Assembly: GCF_001514285.1 (NCBI RefSeq)
Contig: NZ_KQ949030.1
Coordinates: 308,634 to 372,633 of the forward strand
Source: Streptomyces sp. DSM 15324
GTDB taxonomy: Bacteria > Actinomycetota > Actinomycetes > Streptomycetales > Streptomycetaceae
DNA length: 64,000 bases
Reading direction: 5' to 3'
In this document: piece by piece, positions 52,115 to 61,705 of the stretch
Layout: every line of letters begins with the position of its first letter
How positions within the stretch are numbered: the first letter of the stretch is position 1
Notes under the pieces: model-generated
What the model was told of the DNA's origin: nothing
The model's database searches: none
The model's input: the letters and a program-made list of their open reading frames with translations, nothing else
Translations under genes and position numbers: made by a program

Positions 52115-55100
52115 GTGTTTGTGGGGGGCGAGTTGGCGACGTTCGGCGCGATGCTGTTGGATTTGCGCCAGGCATCGAAGCTGACACAGGAGGAGCTGGC
52201 CGAGGCTGCCGGGTTGGCGGCCCGGTCCATCCGGGATCTGGAGCGGGGCAGGCGGGCGCGGCCGCAACGCCGCACGGTGCAGATGCTGGTGTCGGCGCTG
52301 GGGCTGAATGACGCCGAGGCCGCCGCGTTGCACGCGGCGGGCCGGGGCGGCCAGCAGGTGAGCCCTCCCGTCGACGACGACGCGGCGGAGTCCGGCCTGC
52401 TCGATCGTCAGGACCAGCTGATGATGCTGGAGCGTGCGGCCGGTGAGGCCCGGGCGGGCCGGGGCGGCGTGGTGCTGGTCCGGGCGGACGCGGGGATGGG
52501 GAAGACCGCGCTGCTGCATGCGTGGGCGGCCCTCCAGGACCCGCGGGAGATCCAGGTGGTGTCCGCGAGCGGGGCGGAGCTGGAGCAGGGCTTCGCCTTC
52601 GCGGTGCTGCGGCAGCTGGTCGAGCCGTTGCTGGCCCGAGCCGGTGACGCGGGGCGGGCGCGGCTGTTGTCGGGTCCGGCGCAGTTGGCGTCGCACGCTC
52701 TGCGTGTGGAGGGGACCGGTGAGTTGTCGCCCGAGGTGTCGCTGAGCCTGTTGCACAGTCTGTACTGGCTGATGGTGCATGTCACCGACGAGGAACCGGT
52801 CGCCTTGGTGGTTGATGACGTGCACTGGGCGGATGTCCCGTCGGTACGGTGGTTGGAGTACCTGGCCCGGCGTGTGCGGGGCCTGCCCTTGCTGCTGGTG
52901 CTGGCGGGGCGGCCGGACAGCGGGGCCGGGGTCGAGCCGCTGCTGGAGCGGATCGCCGGACAGCCGTACTGTCGGCTGGTCGGCCTGCCCGGGCTGGACG
53001 TCGACAGCGTGACCCGCCTGGTGCGGGTGAGCCTGGGGCCCGGCGAACCGCGGTTCGTCGCCGCATGCACCGCGGCTACCGAGGGTAACCCGTTGCTGCT
53101 GCGCGCATTGCTGCGGACCCTGGCCGACAGCCAGGTCAGCGCCTCCGACGAGCAGGCCCATCTGGTGGAGGAGTTCCGCGGCCGGATCCTGGCCGGCACC
53201 GTGGCCAAGCGGCTGGTCGAGGAGCCGGAGCCGGTTCTCCGTCTGGCGCGGGCCCTGGTGGTGCTGGGGGACGGGGCTCCCTGGAGGATCACGGCCGAGC
53301 TGGCAGGACTGGGCGAGTCGACGGCACGGGAGCTCGGCGGCCGGCTGCGGCGGATCGGTGTGCTGGCGTCCGGTGAGCCGGCACGGTTCGGTCATGCCCT
53401 GGTCCGCGCCGCTGTCGCCGAAGCCGTCCTGGGGCCGGTGGAACTGGCCGCCGGTCACGCGCGGGCAGCCGAACTGCTGCGACACGACGGCGCAGCCGAT
53501 GATCTGGTGGCAGCACACCTGCTGCTGGCCGAGCCGGGCGGTGAGAGCTGGTGGGTGGACGCCCTGAGACAGGCGGCGCGGTCGACTCGTGGCCGCGGGG
53601 CCCCGGAGATCACCGTGGCCTATCTGCGCCGGGCTCTGCGCGAGCCGGTGTCTGCCGAAGAGCGTGGTCCGTTGCTGCTGGAGTTGGGCAAGGACGAGAT
53701 GCAGATCGATGTGGGCGCGGCCAGGCACCATCTGACGCAGGCCTCGGCGACGTTGACCGACCCGTATGCGCTGGCCGAGGCGGCCGCCATGCTCGGCAGC
53801 GCGCTGTTCCTCAGCCATGAGCACGAGCGCGCCGTCGACGTCCTCGCCCGTGCGGTGGAGGACCTGCGGCGGAGCGACGACGGTACCGGCCTTGCCCGGG
53901 AGGTGTCGTGGTTCCTGCAGGCGCAGATGCTGTTGATCGGCTATGACCAACTGTCCACCCTCACCACGGCCCGGCGGCACGCGCGACGACTGTGGGACCA
54001 CAAGCTGGCCGGTGACACCCCTGGTGAGTGCATGGTCCTGGCCGCGCTGTCCGCCTCGGCCACCACCGGGGAGGCCAGCGCCCAGGTCACCAACGACCTC
54101 CTCGACCGGGCCCTGCGAGGCGGCCTGGTCGCAGCGGACGCATCCCAGATGCTCGTGACCCTCGCCGGGCTGGCCTTCGTGGCCACCGACCGTCTCGACG
54201 ACGCGGCCGCGCGATTCGACCGCATCGCCGACACGGGCGGCCGATGGGGCTCCTTCCTGCTCGTCTCGTCCGCGATGACCTGGCAGCTGCTCGTGCAGTC
54301 CCGCCGCGGCAGGCAGCTCCCGCTCACCGCTGACTTCGGACACCCCGTCACGACGGCCGACCAGGGCCTGGAGCCCCGGATCAGGCTGGCGCTGATGACC
54401 CACGTGGGCGAATCACTGATCGAGCGGTGCGACCTGACCTCGGCGACGGCAGCGCTCACCGCGGACGCCGAATTCGACCGGGTGGGCTGGACCTGGCAAG
54501 GCCCGGCGTTCCTCGCACGCAGTCGTCTGCACGCGGCGCGGGGCAACCCGGCCGCCGCCCTCGCCGTCCTGCACGAGTACGGCGCGCAGGAGAACCGCGC
54601 ACAGGTCACGGCCCTGGCCCTGGCGCCCTGGCGGTCGCAGGCGGCCTTGCTGCACTTCACGCTCGGACAGCGGACGGACGCTCTCCAGCTGGCCACCGAG
54701 GAACTGGAACTGGCCCACCAGTGGGGCACCGAGCGAGCGATCGGGGTGGCTTCACGCTGCCTGGGCGTGATCCTCGGCGGCCCCAGAGGACAGGTGCTCC
54801 TGCGCGAGGCCGTGGCCCTGCTGAAGCGGTCTCCTGCCAGACTGGAACTGGCCCGCGCCTACTACGAGCTGGGTACCGCCCTCATGCGCACCGGCGAGGC
54901 CGACCAGGCCCGCCGGGCCCTCACCCGGGCGCTCCACCTCGCGGACGCCTGCGGCAGCCTCCTGCTGGCCTGCCGAGTACGCGGAGCGCTCACCGCGGCG
55001 GGAGTGCGCCCGAAACCGGCACCGCCGGCGCCCCCGAGTCTCTCCCTGACCGAACACCGGCTGGTCGAGATGGTCCGCGCAGGTCACAGTGACCGTCAGA

Positions 55101-55249
55101 TCGCCCAGGCCCTGCTCCTGACCCCGCTCGACGTGATCGGACTGATCGAGCAGGCAGGCCGGAAACTGGGGGCGGCCAACAGGTCGGAGCTGGAGCGTGT
55201 GTCGTGGGTGGGCTCGTCGGCTGATCGGGCAGGTCTGTCCGATCAGTGA
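52115..55249 (+). CDS. XRE-AAA-TPR regulator with degenerate C-terminal HTH
   Basis: 1044 residues from GTG 52115; a GTG at 52121 is also possible. An N-terminal XRE helix-turn-helix (LRQASKLTQEELAEAAGLA, SIRDLERGRR), then an AAA/STAND ATPase with Walker A ADAGMGKTALL and Walker B VALVVDDVHWAD. A long helical TPR-like region follows. At the end is a LuxR-HTH-like segment (LTEHRLVEMVRAGHSDRQIAQALLL) with weak recognition-helix similarity. It is probably a large signal-responsive transcription regulator; the target may be the hydrolase genes, but nothing in the sequence proves it. Confidence 0.85.
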   Translation: MFVGGELATFGAMLLDLRQASKLTQEELAEAAGLAARSIRDLERGRRARPQRRTVQMLVSALGLNDAEAAALHAAGRGGQQVSPPVDDDAAESGLLDRQDQLMMLERAAGEARAGRGGVVLVRADAGMGKTALLHAWAALQDPREIQVVSASGAELEQGFAFAVLRQLVEPLLARAGDAGRARLLSGPAQLASHALRVEGTGELSPEVSLSLLHSLYWLMVHVTDEEPVALVVDDVHWADVPSVRWLEYLARRVRGLPLLLVLAGRPDSGAGVEPLLERIAGQPYCRLVGLPGLDVDSVTRLVRVSLGPGEPRFVAACTAATEGNPLLLRALLRTLADSQVSASDEQAHLVEEFRGRILAGTVAKRLVEEPEPVLRLARALVVLGDGAPWRITAELAGLGESTARELGGRLRRIGVLASGEPARFGHALVRAAVAEAVLGPVELAAGHARAAELLRHDGAADDLVAAHLLLAEPGGESWWVDALRQAARSTRGRGAPEITVAYLRRALREPVSAEERGPLLLELGKDEMQIDVGAARHHLTQASATLTDPYALAEAAAMLGSALFLSHEHERAVDVLARAVEDLRRSDDGTGLAREVSWFLQAQMLLIGYDQLSTLTTARRHARRLWDHKLAGDTPGECMVLAALSASATTGEASAQVTNDLLDRALRGGLVAADASQMLVTLAGLAFVATDRLDDAAARFDRIADTGGRWGSFLLVSSAMTWQLLVQSRRGRQLPLTADFGHPVTTADQGLEPRIRLALMTHVGESLIERCDLTSATAALTADAEFDRVGWTWQGPAFLARSRLHAARGNPAAALAVLHEYGAQENRAQVTALALAPWRSQAALLHFTLGQRTDALQLATEELELAHQWGTERAIGVASRCLGVILGGPRGQVLLREAVALLKRSPARLELARAYYELGTALMRTGEADQARRALTRALHLADACGSLLLACRVRGALTAAGVRPKPAPPAPPSLSLTEHRLVEMVRAGHSDRQIAQALLLTPLDVIGLIEQAGRKLGAANRSELERVSWVGSSADRAGLSDQ

Positions 55250-55257
55250 TCCCTGAT

Positions 55258-55612
55258 GCGATGGGGGCCCGGATCACGCCGCCGATGCCGGCCGATCCGG
55301 TTCGCCGGCGGCCTGGGCCGATCACCGCCGCACGCTCGAAGCCATCGCGTGGGAGAACCGCACCGACTCGCCCCGGCGGGACCTCCCGGACGAGCTCGGC
55401 TCGTTCCGGACCGCTCACCATCCGCTCATCCGGTGGGCCGTCGACGGCACGCGGGAGAAGATCTTCGCCGCGTCCTCGCCCAGCCGATGCCGTCGATGAC
55501 ATCGGCTGGACCGGGTCGGTCGACTCCGCCGTCGTCCCGCCCACCAACAGGCCCGTCGGCGCCGAATGCCTCATCCTCGGCGGTGTCGGTGGCGTCGCAC
55601 TGAGGGTGTGAG
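55258..55612 (+). pseudogene. Decayed IS5-family transposase
   Basis: Three frames hold consecutive pieces of an IS5-type transposase N-terminus: ITPPMPADPVRR near 55270; WADHRRTLEAIAWENRTDSP and LIRWAVDGTREKIFAA from 55314 to about 55472; and ADAVDDIGWTGSVDSAVV after further shifts. The DDE region is absent. It is clearly a relic. No clean terminal repeats were found. Confidence 0.7.
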
Positions 55613-55730
55613 GCTCTGTCCCGCGCTCTTGGTTTGTTCCGGTAGATCTTCCGGTAGTCCGTCCCGTTCTTCTTCCTGGTGTCTCTGTCGGCATCGATGT
55701 TTTTCTGTACGCGGTCAAGCAGCCACCGGG

Positions 55731-55890
55731 TCAGGAGATCCGCCAGACGCAGGCGTACGACTGCGGAAGCGGGTGATCCGGTGGGCGCACGATGATGTCG
55801 ACAATCCCCGGAGGGACGTTCTCCCAGTGAACCTGCTCCACCTTGTTGTCGGTCCGGTCGAAATCCGTGGAGGTCTCATGTTGCCATGGC
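55731..55890 (-). pseudogene. Fragment resembling the C-terminal end of a subtilisin-type protease
   Basis: A reverse-strand frame reads DRTDNKVEQVHWENVPPG, then VDIIVRPPDHPLPQSYACVW to a stop at 55731. This resembles the last beta domain of secreted S8 peptidases (NNVEQV, PPxG, PQxFALVW). The upstream sequence shows no protease. Between 55613 and 55730, and between 55891 and 55999, I see nothing else. Confidence 0.4.
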
Positions 55891-55999
55891 GCTCCTGACC
55901 GCTGACGGCTCGAACGATCCGGTCGAGATCGTTCTGCAGGGCGGCGCCGGGCGGGTCCGTCCCCTGAGACCGGAGTCACCTTGAGGGCCCCCGGGCCGA

Positions 56000-58900
56000 T
56001 CACCGAACCGGCGAGGTTGACGAGGCCGAATCCAGAACTGTTCGGGGGGACTCCGGCCCCTGATGAGATGTCATGCCCAGGGCGCGGAAGATGTCCTGGG
56101 CCTCCCTCCGATACGGGGCCGGGTCCTCCTCGCCGGTCGTGGCGACGGCGCGGCCGAGGATGTCGAGGGCCTCGGCCAGGGACCTGCGCCAGCCGGTGCC
56201 GCGGTGCACAGCGAGGGCCTCGCGGGCGCGGGCGGCGGCGGTGGCCGCCTCGCCGTGCAGCAGTTCGGCACGGGCCAGGGCGGTGAGGACCTCGCCCTGC
56301 ACCATCAGGTGATCCGTGCCCCGGGCGATGTCCAGCGCCCGGGAGATCTGCTCCCGGTCGGGAGGATCGGTCACGGCGGCCAGGCCGAGCAGGGCACGTG
56401 CCCGCAGTTCGTCCGCGCCGCGTTCCTCGGCCAGCTTGAGCGCTTCCCGGTAGACGAAATCCGCCTCGCCGGGGCGGCCGAGGGCGAGCAGGACGCTGCC
56501 GAGGGCGATGCGGGCGTCCGCGCGGTAGTACTCCTCGCCGTCCTGGTCGAAGAGACGGGTGGCGGTCGTCGCCATGTCCAGGGCGGTGGTGAGATCACCG
56601 GCGTCGCGGTGGACGGAGGACTGGAACCGCAGCACGTACGCCTCGCTGCCTTGTTCGCCGCTCTCCCGGACCATCGTCAGGGCGGTCGTCAGGTGGTGCG
56701 CCGCCCGCGCGGAATCCCCGAGGAGGTACAGGGTGCGTCCCAGGTTCGCGTGGGTCAGGATCCGGTTGTGCTGGGAATCGAGGTTGCGCGGAGCACGCTC
56801 GGCCCGCCGCAGACGGTCCAGTGAATCGGTCAGGCGGCCCAGGTCGCGCAGCGTGATCCCGAGCGTGAGCAGGACGACCGGGTGACCGTCCGGCATGCCG
56901 TTGCGCCGGTCGACCTCCGTGGCCCGTTCCAGGTACTCCGCGCCGCGTGTCAGCCGGCCGACGAGCCAGTTCACACTGGCGAGGTTGGTGAGCGCCACAG
57001 CCGTACCCTCCAACCAGCCGCCTGCCTCGGCGAGCTCGAGCGTCTGCTCGAAGTGAGGGATCGCCGCATAGGGGAGGCTCTGGTGAAGGTGCGCGGCGCC
57101 GAGCAGGTTGTGCATGGCGGCCTGGGCCACGGGCTCGTCGGCGGCACGGGCGGCGTCCAGGGCGGCCCGGCCGAGGGCCGCCCAGTCCACGGCGTTCTTT
57201 CGGGTCCAGGAGTGGCCGACAAGGGTGTACGCGAGCCGCCAGGAGGCAGGGTGGCACTCGGCGGCGGCCTGCTGGACGGCCGCGGCGAGGTTGGGCAGTT
57301 CGTCGTCCAGCCAGCGGATCGCCGCGGCGGCGTCGGGGATACGAGGCGGGGGCACGGCGATGGCGCGGCAGGCGCCGCCGTCGCCGTGAGTGCCGGCGTC
57401 CGGGCCGCTGGTGCCGGTGGGGGGCAGGGGGGCCTGGCCGGGGTACAGCAGTTGGGCGCAGTGGCCCGTGGCGTTCAGCAGCCAGGTGTACAGGGCGTCG
57501 GAGGCCGCGTGGCGGTCCTCGGCGGTCTCCTCCAGGCGCAGTCGCTCGGCCGCGTACAGCGCGACCAGGTCGTGGCGGCGGTACCGGCCGACCCGGTGTT
57601 CCCGCAGCAGATGGGCGGCGGTGAGTCGTTCCAGGAGTGCGGCGGCCTCCGCGGGGGCGAGGCCCGCGACGACCGCGGCGGCGCCGAGACCGGTCTCCGG
57701 GCCGGGCACCAGGGCCAGCAGACGGAACATCCGCCGGGCCGGAGCGTCGAGGGCGTGGTACGAGAGGTCGAAGGCACCGCGTACGGCGGTGGTCTCGTCG
57801 CCGGTGACGGACAGGGCGGTCAGCCGGTCGCCGTCGCGCAGTTCGGCGGCCTGTTCCTCCAGTGTGCGCCAGGGGGTGTGGTCGAGGTTGGCGGCGGCGA
57901 TCCGCAGCGCCAGGGGAAGGTGCCCGCAGGCGTGGGCCAGTTCGGCCGCCGCCCTCGGGTCGGCGTCGACTCGCGCCGCGCCGAGGGTTCGATGCAGCAG
58001 GAGCCGGGATTCGGCGGGGCTGAGCACGTCCACCCCGATCCGCCGGGCGCCGTCGCGGGCGGCGAGTCCGGCCAGCCGGTCGCGGCTGGTGACCAGCACC
58101 AGACAGCCGGGCCCTCCGGGCAGCAGCGGCCGGACCTGCTCCGCGTCCGCTGCGTTGTCCAGGACGACCAGCATCCGCCGCTCGGCGGCCAGGGTCCGGT
58201 ACAGGTCGGCGGCGGTCTCCGGCGTCCCCGGAATGACTTCCGCGGCCACCCCCAACGCCAGCAGGAACCGGGTCAGCGCCTCCACGGGGCGCACCGGGCC
58301 CTCCGGTGAGTGGCCGCGCAGGTCCACGAAGAGCTGACCGTCGGGGAAGCGGTCACGCACCCGGTGCGCCCAGTGCACGGCGAGGGCGGTCTTGCCCGCG
58401 CCTCCGGGACCCGTCAGGGCACAGACCGCGCTCCCACCGGCGGGTCTCTCCCCGGGGGCGGGCAGCAGGGCGTCCAGCCGGGCCAGGTGATCGTCGCGTC
58501 CGGTGAAGAACGCGGCGTCGTAGGGCAGCAGGGCGGGGGCGATCGGCGGGGCGGCGGGGGCCGGTGCCGGTGCCTCCGCCGACGGCCGGGAGGTGGCGGC
58601 GCGCGGTACGTCCATGCGCAGGACCCGTCGATGGGCGTCGGTCAGCTCCGGACCCGGGCGGACGCCGAGCTGGTCGTCCAGCCGGTCCCGCAACGCCGTG
58701 TACAGGCTCAGGGCGGCGGCCTGCTCGCCCGAGGCGGCGAGTGCCAGCATCAGCCGGGCGTGGACCCCTTCGTGCAGCGGCTCCAGGTCGGCGGTCCGGC
58801 GCAGTTCGTGGACGGCGTTCTCCTGTGTGCCCGCGGCGAGTGCGCTGTCCGCGTACGCCTGGACCAGGGACAGGCGCAGCCGGGTCAGGCCCACGGCGGA

Positions 58901-59587
58901 GGGGTGCTCACGCAACCCCGGCGGCATGCCCTGGAGCACGGGGCCGCGCCACAGCCGCAGCGCCGCCTCGGCCTGCGCGTACGCCTCGGCCCGGTCGGTG
59001 GGCTCGCCCCCGTCGTCGGCGAGGGAGGGCAGGGCGCGCGAGGCCAGGGCGGTGAACCGCGCCGCGTCCGAGTCCTGTTCGTCCAGGTCCATGACGTAGC
59101 CGGTCCGGGTCCGGCGCAGTAGGCCGCCGGGCGGGTCCTCCGAGTGTGTAGCCGGGGTGAGCAGCCGGCGCAGCCGGGCCACGTAGGTGTGGATCATGTT
59201 GGGGGCGCTGGCCGGGGGCCGACCGTCCCACAGAGTGTCGACGATCTCGTCCTGCGACACGGCGGTGCCCGGGTGCAGACCGAGCAGGGCCAGCAGCGCG
59301 CTCTGTTTCGCCGCGCCGGGTTCGGCGGGCCGGCCCGCCACCTGGAACAGGAGGGGACCTAGGACGTCGAGCCGGAGCTGCCGTTCGTCGACGGGTTCCG
59401 GCGCGCTGTCCGGTCCGAGGACCTCCATGAGCCTGAGCACCGACGGGCTGTGCGGTGACCGCGCCCGGCCTCGCTCGATCTCGCGGATGGTGCGGGTGCT
59501 GACCCCGGCGAGTTCGGCGAGCTGCGGCTGACTCAAACCCAGCTGCGCCCGACGGCCACGGAGCCAGGGCCCCAACTGCTCAGCCAT
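56000..59587 (-). CDS. XRE-SARP-NB-ARC-TPR (AfsR-like) regulator
   Basis: 1195 residues, ATG at 59587. In order: XRE HTH (RAQLGLSQPQLAELAGVSTR); OmpR/SARP winged helix (LDVLGPL, SQDEIVDTLWDG, YVARLRRLL); bacterial transcriptional activation domain to about residue 330; NB-ARC ATPase with GPGGAGKTALAVHWAH, LVVLDNAADAEQ and VTSRDRL; then TPRs. SARPs activate secondary-metabolite genes, and AfsR-like forms integrate other signals. An extra N-terminal XRE domain on a SARP is less usual. It reads toward the IS5 relic and away from the SDP-type locus, which it could control. Confidence 0.9.
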   Translation of the reverse strand: MAEQLGPWLRGRRAQLGLSQPQLAELAGVSTRTIREIERGRARSPHSPSVLRLMEVLGPDSAPEPVDERQLRLDVLGPLLFQVAGRPAEPGAAKQSALLALLGLHPGTAVSQDEIVDTLWDGRPPASAPNMIHTYVARLRRLLTPATHSEDPPGGLLRRTRTGYVMDLDEQDSDAARFTALASRALPSLADDGGEPTDRAEAYAQAEAALRLWRGPVLQGMPPGLREHPSAVGLTRLRLSLVQAYADSALAAGTQENAVHELRRTADLEPLHEGVHARLMLALAASGEQAAALSLYTALRDRLDDQLGVRPGPELTDAHRRVLRMDVPRAATSRPSAEAPAPAPAAPPIAPALLPYDAAFFTGRDDHLARLDALLPAPGERPAGGSAVCALTGPGGAGKTALAVHWAHRVRDRFPDGQLFVDLRGHSPEGPVRPVEALTRFLLALGVAAEVIPGTPETAADLYRTLAAERRMLVVLDNAADAEQVRPLLPGGPGCLVLVTSRDRLAGLAARDGARRIGVDVLSPAESRLLLHRTLGAARVDADPRAAAELAHACGHLPLALRIAAANLDHTPWRTLEEQAAELRDGDRLTALSVTGDETTAVRGAFDLSYHALDAPARRMFRLLALVPGPETGLGAAAVVAGLAPAEAAALLERLTAAHLLREHRVGRYRRHDLVALYAAERLRLEETAEDRHAASDALYTWLLNATGHCAQLLYPGQAPLPPTGTSGPDAGTHGDGGACRAIAVPPPRIPDAAAAIRWLDDELPNLAAAVQQAAAECHPASWRLAYTLVGHSWTRKNAVDWAALGRAALDAARAADEPVAQAAMHNLLGAAHLHQSLPYAAIPHFEQTLELAEAGGWLEGTAVALTNLASVNWLVGRLTRGAEYLERATEVDRRNGMPDGHPVVLLTLGITLRDLGRLTDSLDRLRRAERAPRNLDSQHNRILTHANLGRTLYLLGDSARAAHHLTTALTMVRESGEQGSEAYVLRFQSSVHRDAGDLTTALDMATTATRLFDQDGEEYYRADARIALGSVLLALGRPGEADFVYREALKLAEERGADELRARALLGLAAVTDPPDREQISRALDIARGTDHLMVQGEVLTALARAELLHGEAATAAARAREALAVHRGTGWRRSLAEALDILGRAVATTGEEDPAPYRREAQDIFRALGMTSHQGPESPRTVLDSASSTSPVR

Positions 59588-59909
59588 GCACCCCTGCTTC
59601 TCCCCGCATCCCCGCCGCCCGGCACCGGCGGCGGCCTCACCAGGCGGAACCTCCCGCCACAGGAAGATGACAGTACGTGCGCGAGCGTCGCGTGGAGAGA
59701 TCCTTCTCCGCCAACCACTGGCTGAAAGGTCTCAGGCAGAATTGAGCCAACATCACGTCAATTTCCTTTATATGCAGGCACCTTGCGCAGGGAATGCAGC
59801 GCTGTCCCCGTCCGAAGCCGCCGGGCGGGGGCAGTGCACGAGACGACCGCTGCCCCATTCGGACGGTTGGGCGGACGAAGCCCCCCTCTGCCCGGAACGA
59901 GGGCGGCAA
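59588..59909. other. Intergenic region with a long hairpin
   Basis: No gene supported. An inverted repeat at 59808-59866 has nested arms: CCGTCCGAA with TTCGGACGG, and GGGGCAG with CTGCCCC. About 59785-59905 resembles the leader DNA upstream of the first SdpC-like gene (60630-60750) in both bases and reverse-strand reading, suggesting a duplicated segment. Confidence 0.5.
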
Positions 59910-59939
59910 GGCGGCTCCGCCGCACACGACGGAGCCGCC
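59910..59939 (-). terminator. Terminator after the first SdpC-like gene
   Basis: Stem GGCGGCTCCG (59910-59919) with CGGAGCCGCC (59930-59939), 11 bases beyond the stop on the minus strand. The same stem occurs after the second SdpC-like gene. Confidence 0.75.
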
Positions 59940-59950
59940 CTTTCGAGGAC

Positions 59951-60598
59951 TTACTTGCCGGCCAGCAGCTTGGTCACGATCGCTACGGCCTTTTCGGTCG
60001 TCAGACCGCTCTCGCCTTCTTCGGAGTCCGCCCTGAACAGCAGCTTCGTCACGGCCACGGCCAGATTCGCCACAACGGCCACGTTCACGACCGCGACCTT
60101 GTTGGTCGTCACGAAACTGATCGTGCCCGCGCCCACGCCGGCGTCGGTGTTCTTGCCGGTCCCGAACACCGCACCGGAACCGGTGCCCGTTTCAGTGACT
60201 TCCTTGCGGAGAGTCGCGGCCATGGTGTCCAGCCGCTCCAGCCCGTCACGGACCCGGTACGGGTCACCCGACGTGACATCCGCGCGGAACGTTTCGGCGA
60301 ACCCCGACTCCTTCAGCGTGGCCAGCGCCAGAAAGACCTCCACCTCCCTGGGGGTCGCACCGACGACCTTCCCGGCCACCAGCGCCAGATCCGGATACTG
60401 CTCGGCCACCACCCCCTTGCCCATGAACCCCAGGATGATCTCCGCCGCCGTGTACCGCGCACACTGCTCATCCACGTTCTTCGACTGCACCGACGCCCCC
60501 GACACACCCGCCGTACCCGTCGACGCCACCACGCCCACAGCCACCGCGAGCGCCACCGCGCGCGCCCCCACAACCAGACGACCTCGGCTCTTACGCAT
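59951..60598 (-). CDS. SdpC-like toxin precursor 1 (hydrophobic core)
   Basis: 215 residues. A signal peptide at 1-35 (AVALAVAVGVVASTG), then the pro-region CARYTAAEIILGFMGKGVVA through DVTSGDPYRVRDGLERLD, and a Gly-rich spacer. A hydrophobic segment at about 159-188 (KVAVVNVAVVANLAVAVTKL) and the tail SGLTTEKAVAIVTKLLAGK follow. In Bacillus, SdpC is cleaved with help from SdpA and SdpB to a hydrophobic membrane-active peptide; the 159-188 segment is the likely mature toxin. It lacks the two cysteines of the Bacillus peptide core. SdpA/B-like genes lie upstream. Confidence 0.75.
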   Translation of the reverse strand: MRKSRGRLVVGARAVALAVAVGVVASTGTAGVSGASVQSKNVDEQCARYTAAEIILGFMGKGVVAEQYPDLALVAGKVVGATPREVEVFLALATLKESGFAETFRADVTSGDPYRVRDGLERLDTMAATLRKEVTETGTGSGAVFGTGKNTDAGVGAGTISFVTTNKVAVVNVAVVANLAVAVTKLLFRADSEEGESGLTTEKAVAIVTKLLAGK

Positions 60599-60645
60599 GA
60601 TGAGTTCCCATATCTTGTCGAATTCGGTTTCCACACGGCATGGAG

Positions 60646-60677
60646 CGCCCCCGCCCAGAGACGACCGACCGGGGGCG
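60646..60677. promoter_or_regulatory. Hairpin in the leader of SdpC-like gene 1
   Basis: CGCCCCCG (60646-60653) pairs with CGGGGGCG (60670-60677), 48 bases before the SdpC-like start, in the 132-bp gap after the SdpB-like gene. It could be a weak terminator or processing site that sets the toxin level apart from the SdpAB transcript. Confidence 0.4.
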
Positions 60678-60730
60678 ATGCACGTAAGGGGGCGGTGCCC
60701 CACGGCATGTTCGGGCCGCCGAAGCGTCCC

Positions 60731-61705
60731 TCAGCCAGGAACGAGAGTCGTGTCCCGCAGTGATGTGTCGGCCGCCTCGTCGTCACGGGCCGCGCGCCGC
60801 GCTCGTAGCGCCGCGAACCGGGGAAGGGCGATGTTCGTGCTCGGAACCCGGTAGGCGATGACCAGGGCGCCGAACATCATGAACGCGAAGCTGAAGAGGC
60901 CCATGAAGAGCGCTATCCCCGCGTGGAGAGCGATCCCCAGCCAGAGCGTCCTGCGGCGCACCTCGGCCTTCCAGAAGAGCGAGAACGCCAGGGAGAGTTC
61001 CATGACGAGGACTCCCCAGGTGAGGGCGGCGACCGTGTACGCGTTCTCCAGCAGGGGCTGCATCACGGGCTGCCAGAACGGCAGGAGCCCGAAGGACGGA
61101 TCGTTGAGCCAGTAGGCGAGAGCGGTACCGTCGGCCCACTCCGCCACGCCGAACTTCGCCACGGAGGACTGGAAATAGATGCCGGCCACCTGGATCCGGA
61201 TGGCCCAGTGAGTGACGTAGCAGAAGGCGGCGGCGGAACCGCCGAGTTGCTTCGAGCCGCCCTCGGTGCTCCAGTGCCACCTTCTGTCGTCCACCAGCCC
61301 GAAGGGAACAATGGCCAGCGTGAGAATCAGACCCACCATGTCTCCGCCCTCGGGAAGACTGAGCGAGGAGGCGATGCTGAACGCGACCCACCAGTGCGGT
61401 ATCACCCAGAACCTCGGCCGCCAACCGATCATCACGGGGATCAGAACGGCTGCCAGCAGATAGCGGCGCGCGTCCGGACTCAGCGCGTCCCCGCCGACGC
61501 AGAATCCCGAGATCGCGGACAGCCCGTCGCAGTACGGGGCGTCCTTCATGCCGATGACAGGATGGAACAGGGCCGCGGCCGGGGTGAGGAACAGTGTGGC
61601 GAACATGCCCACGGCCATCAGCGTGCGCATCAGACCGTACACATTGGTGCGCGGGTCGAACCGTTCGGCGGCTTCGGGCACCGCCGGGATCCTGAGTCTC
61701 AGCAC
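60731..61705 (-). CDS. sdpB: SdpB-like membrane protein (HTTM domain)
   Basis: 324 residues from GTG 61705, which overlaps the SdpA-like stop by 7 bases. Several membrane helices and the HTTM/vitamin-K-carboxylase-like pattern: ERFDPRTNVYGLMRTLMAVG, IGWRPRFWVIPHWWVAFS, RWHWSTEGG, GIYFQSSVAKFGVAEWADGTALAYW. SdpB proteins sit in the membrane and work with SdpA to mature SdpC. The coupling to SdpA and the flanking SdpC-like genes make this assignment strong. Confidence 0.85.
   Translation of the reverse strand: MLRLRIPAVPEAAERFDPRTNVYGLMRTLMAVGMFATLFLTPAAALFHPVIGMKDAPYCDGLSAISGFCVGGDALSPDARRYLLAAVLIPVMIGWRPRFWVIPHWWVAFSIASSLSLPEGGDMVGLILTLAIVPFGLVDDRRWHWSTEGGSKQLGGSAAAFCYVTHWAIRIQVAGIYFQSSVAKFGVAEWADGTALAYWLNDPSFGLLPFWQPVMQPLLENAYTVAALTWGVLVMELSLAFSLFWKAEVRRRTLWLGIALHAGIALFMGLFSFAFMMFGALVIAYRVPSTNIALPRFAALRARRAARDDEAADTSLRDTTLVPG

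Noticed and set aside
52067..54403. Reverse-strand frame of 778 codons
   Set aside because: Antisense to the XRE-AAA regulator; Gln/Arg/His-rich shadow translation.
55246..55611. Forward 121-codon frame after the XRE-AAA regulator
   Set aside because: It crosses the IS5 relic and only parts of it match the transposase, so it is a chance frame over a pseudogene.
59637..59927. Reverse 96-codon frame between the SARP-type regulator and the SdpC-like gene
   Set aside because: Its reading mirrors the non-coding leader of SdpC-like gene 1, so it is better explained as a duplicated leader than as a gene.
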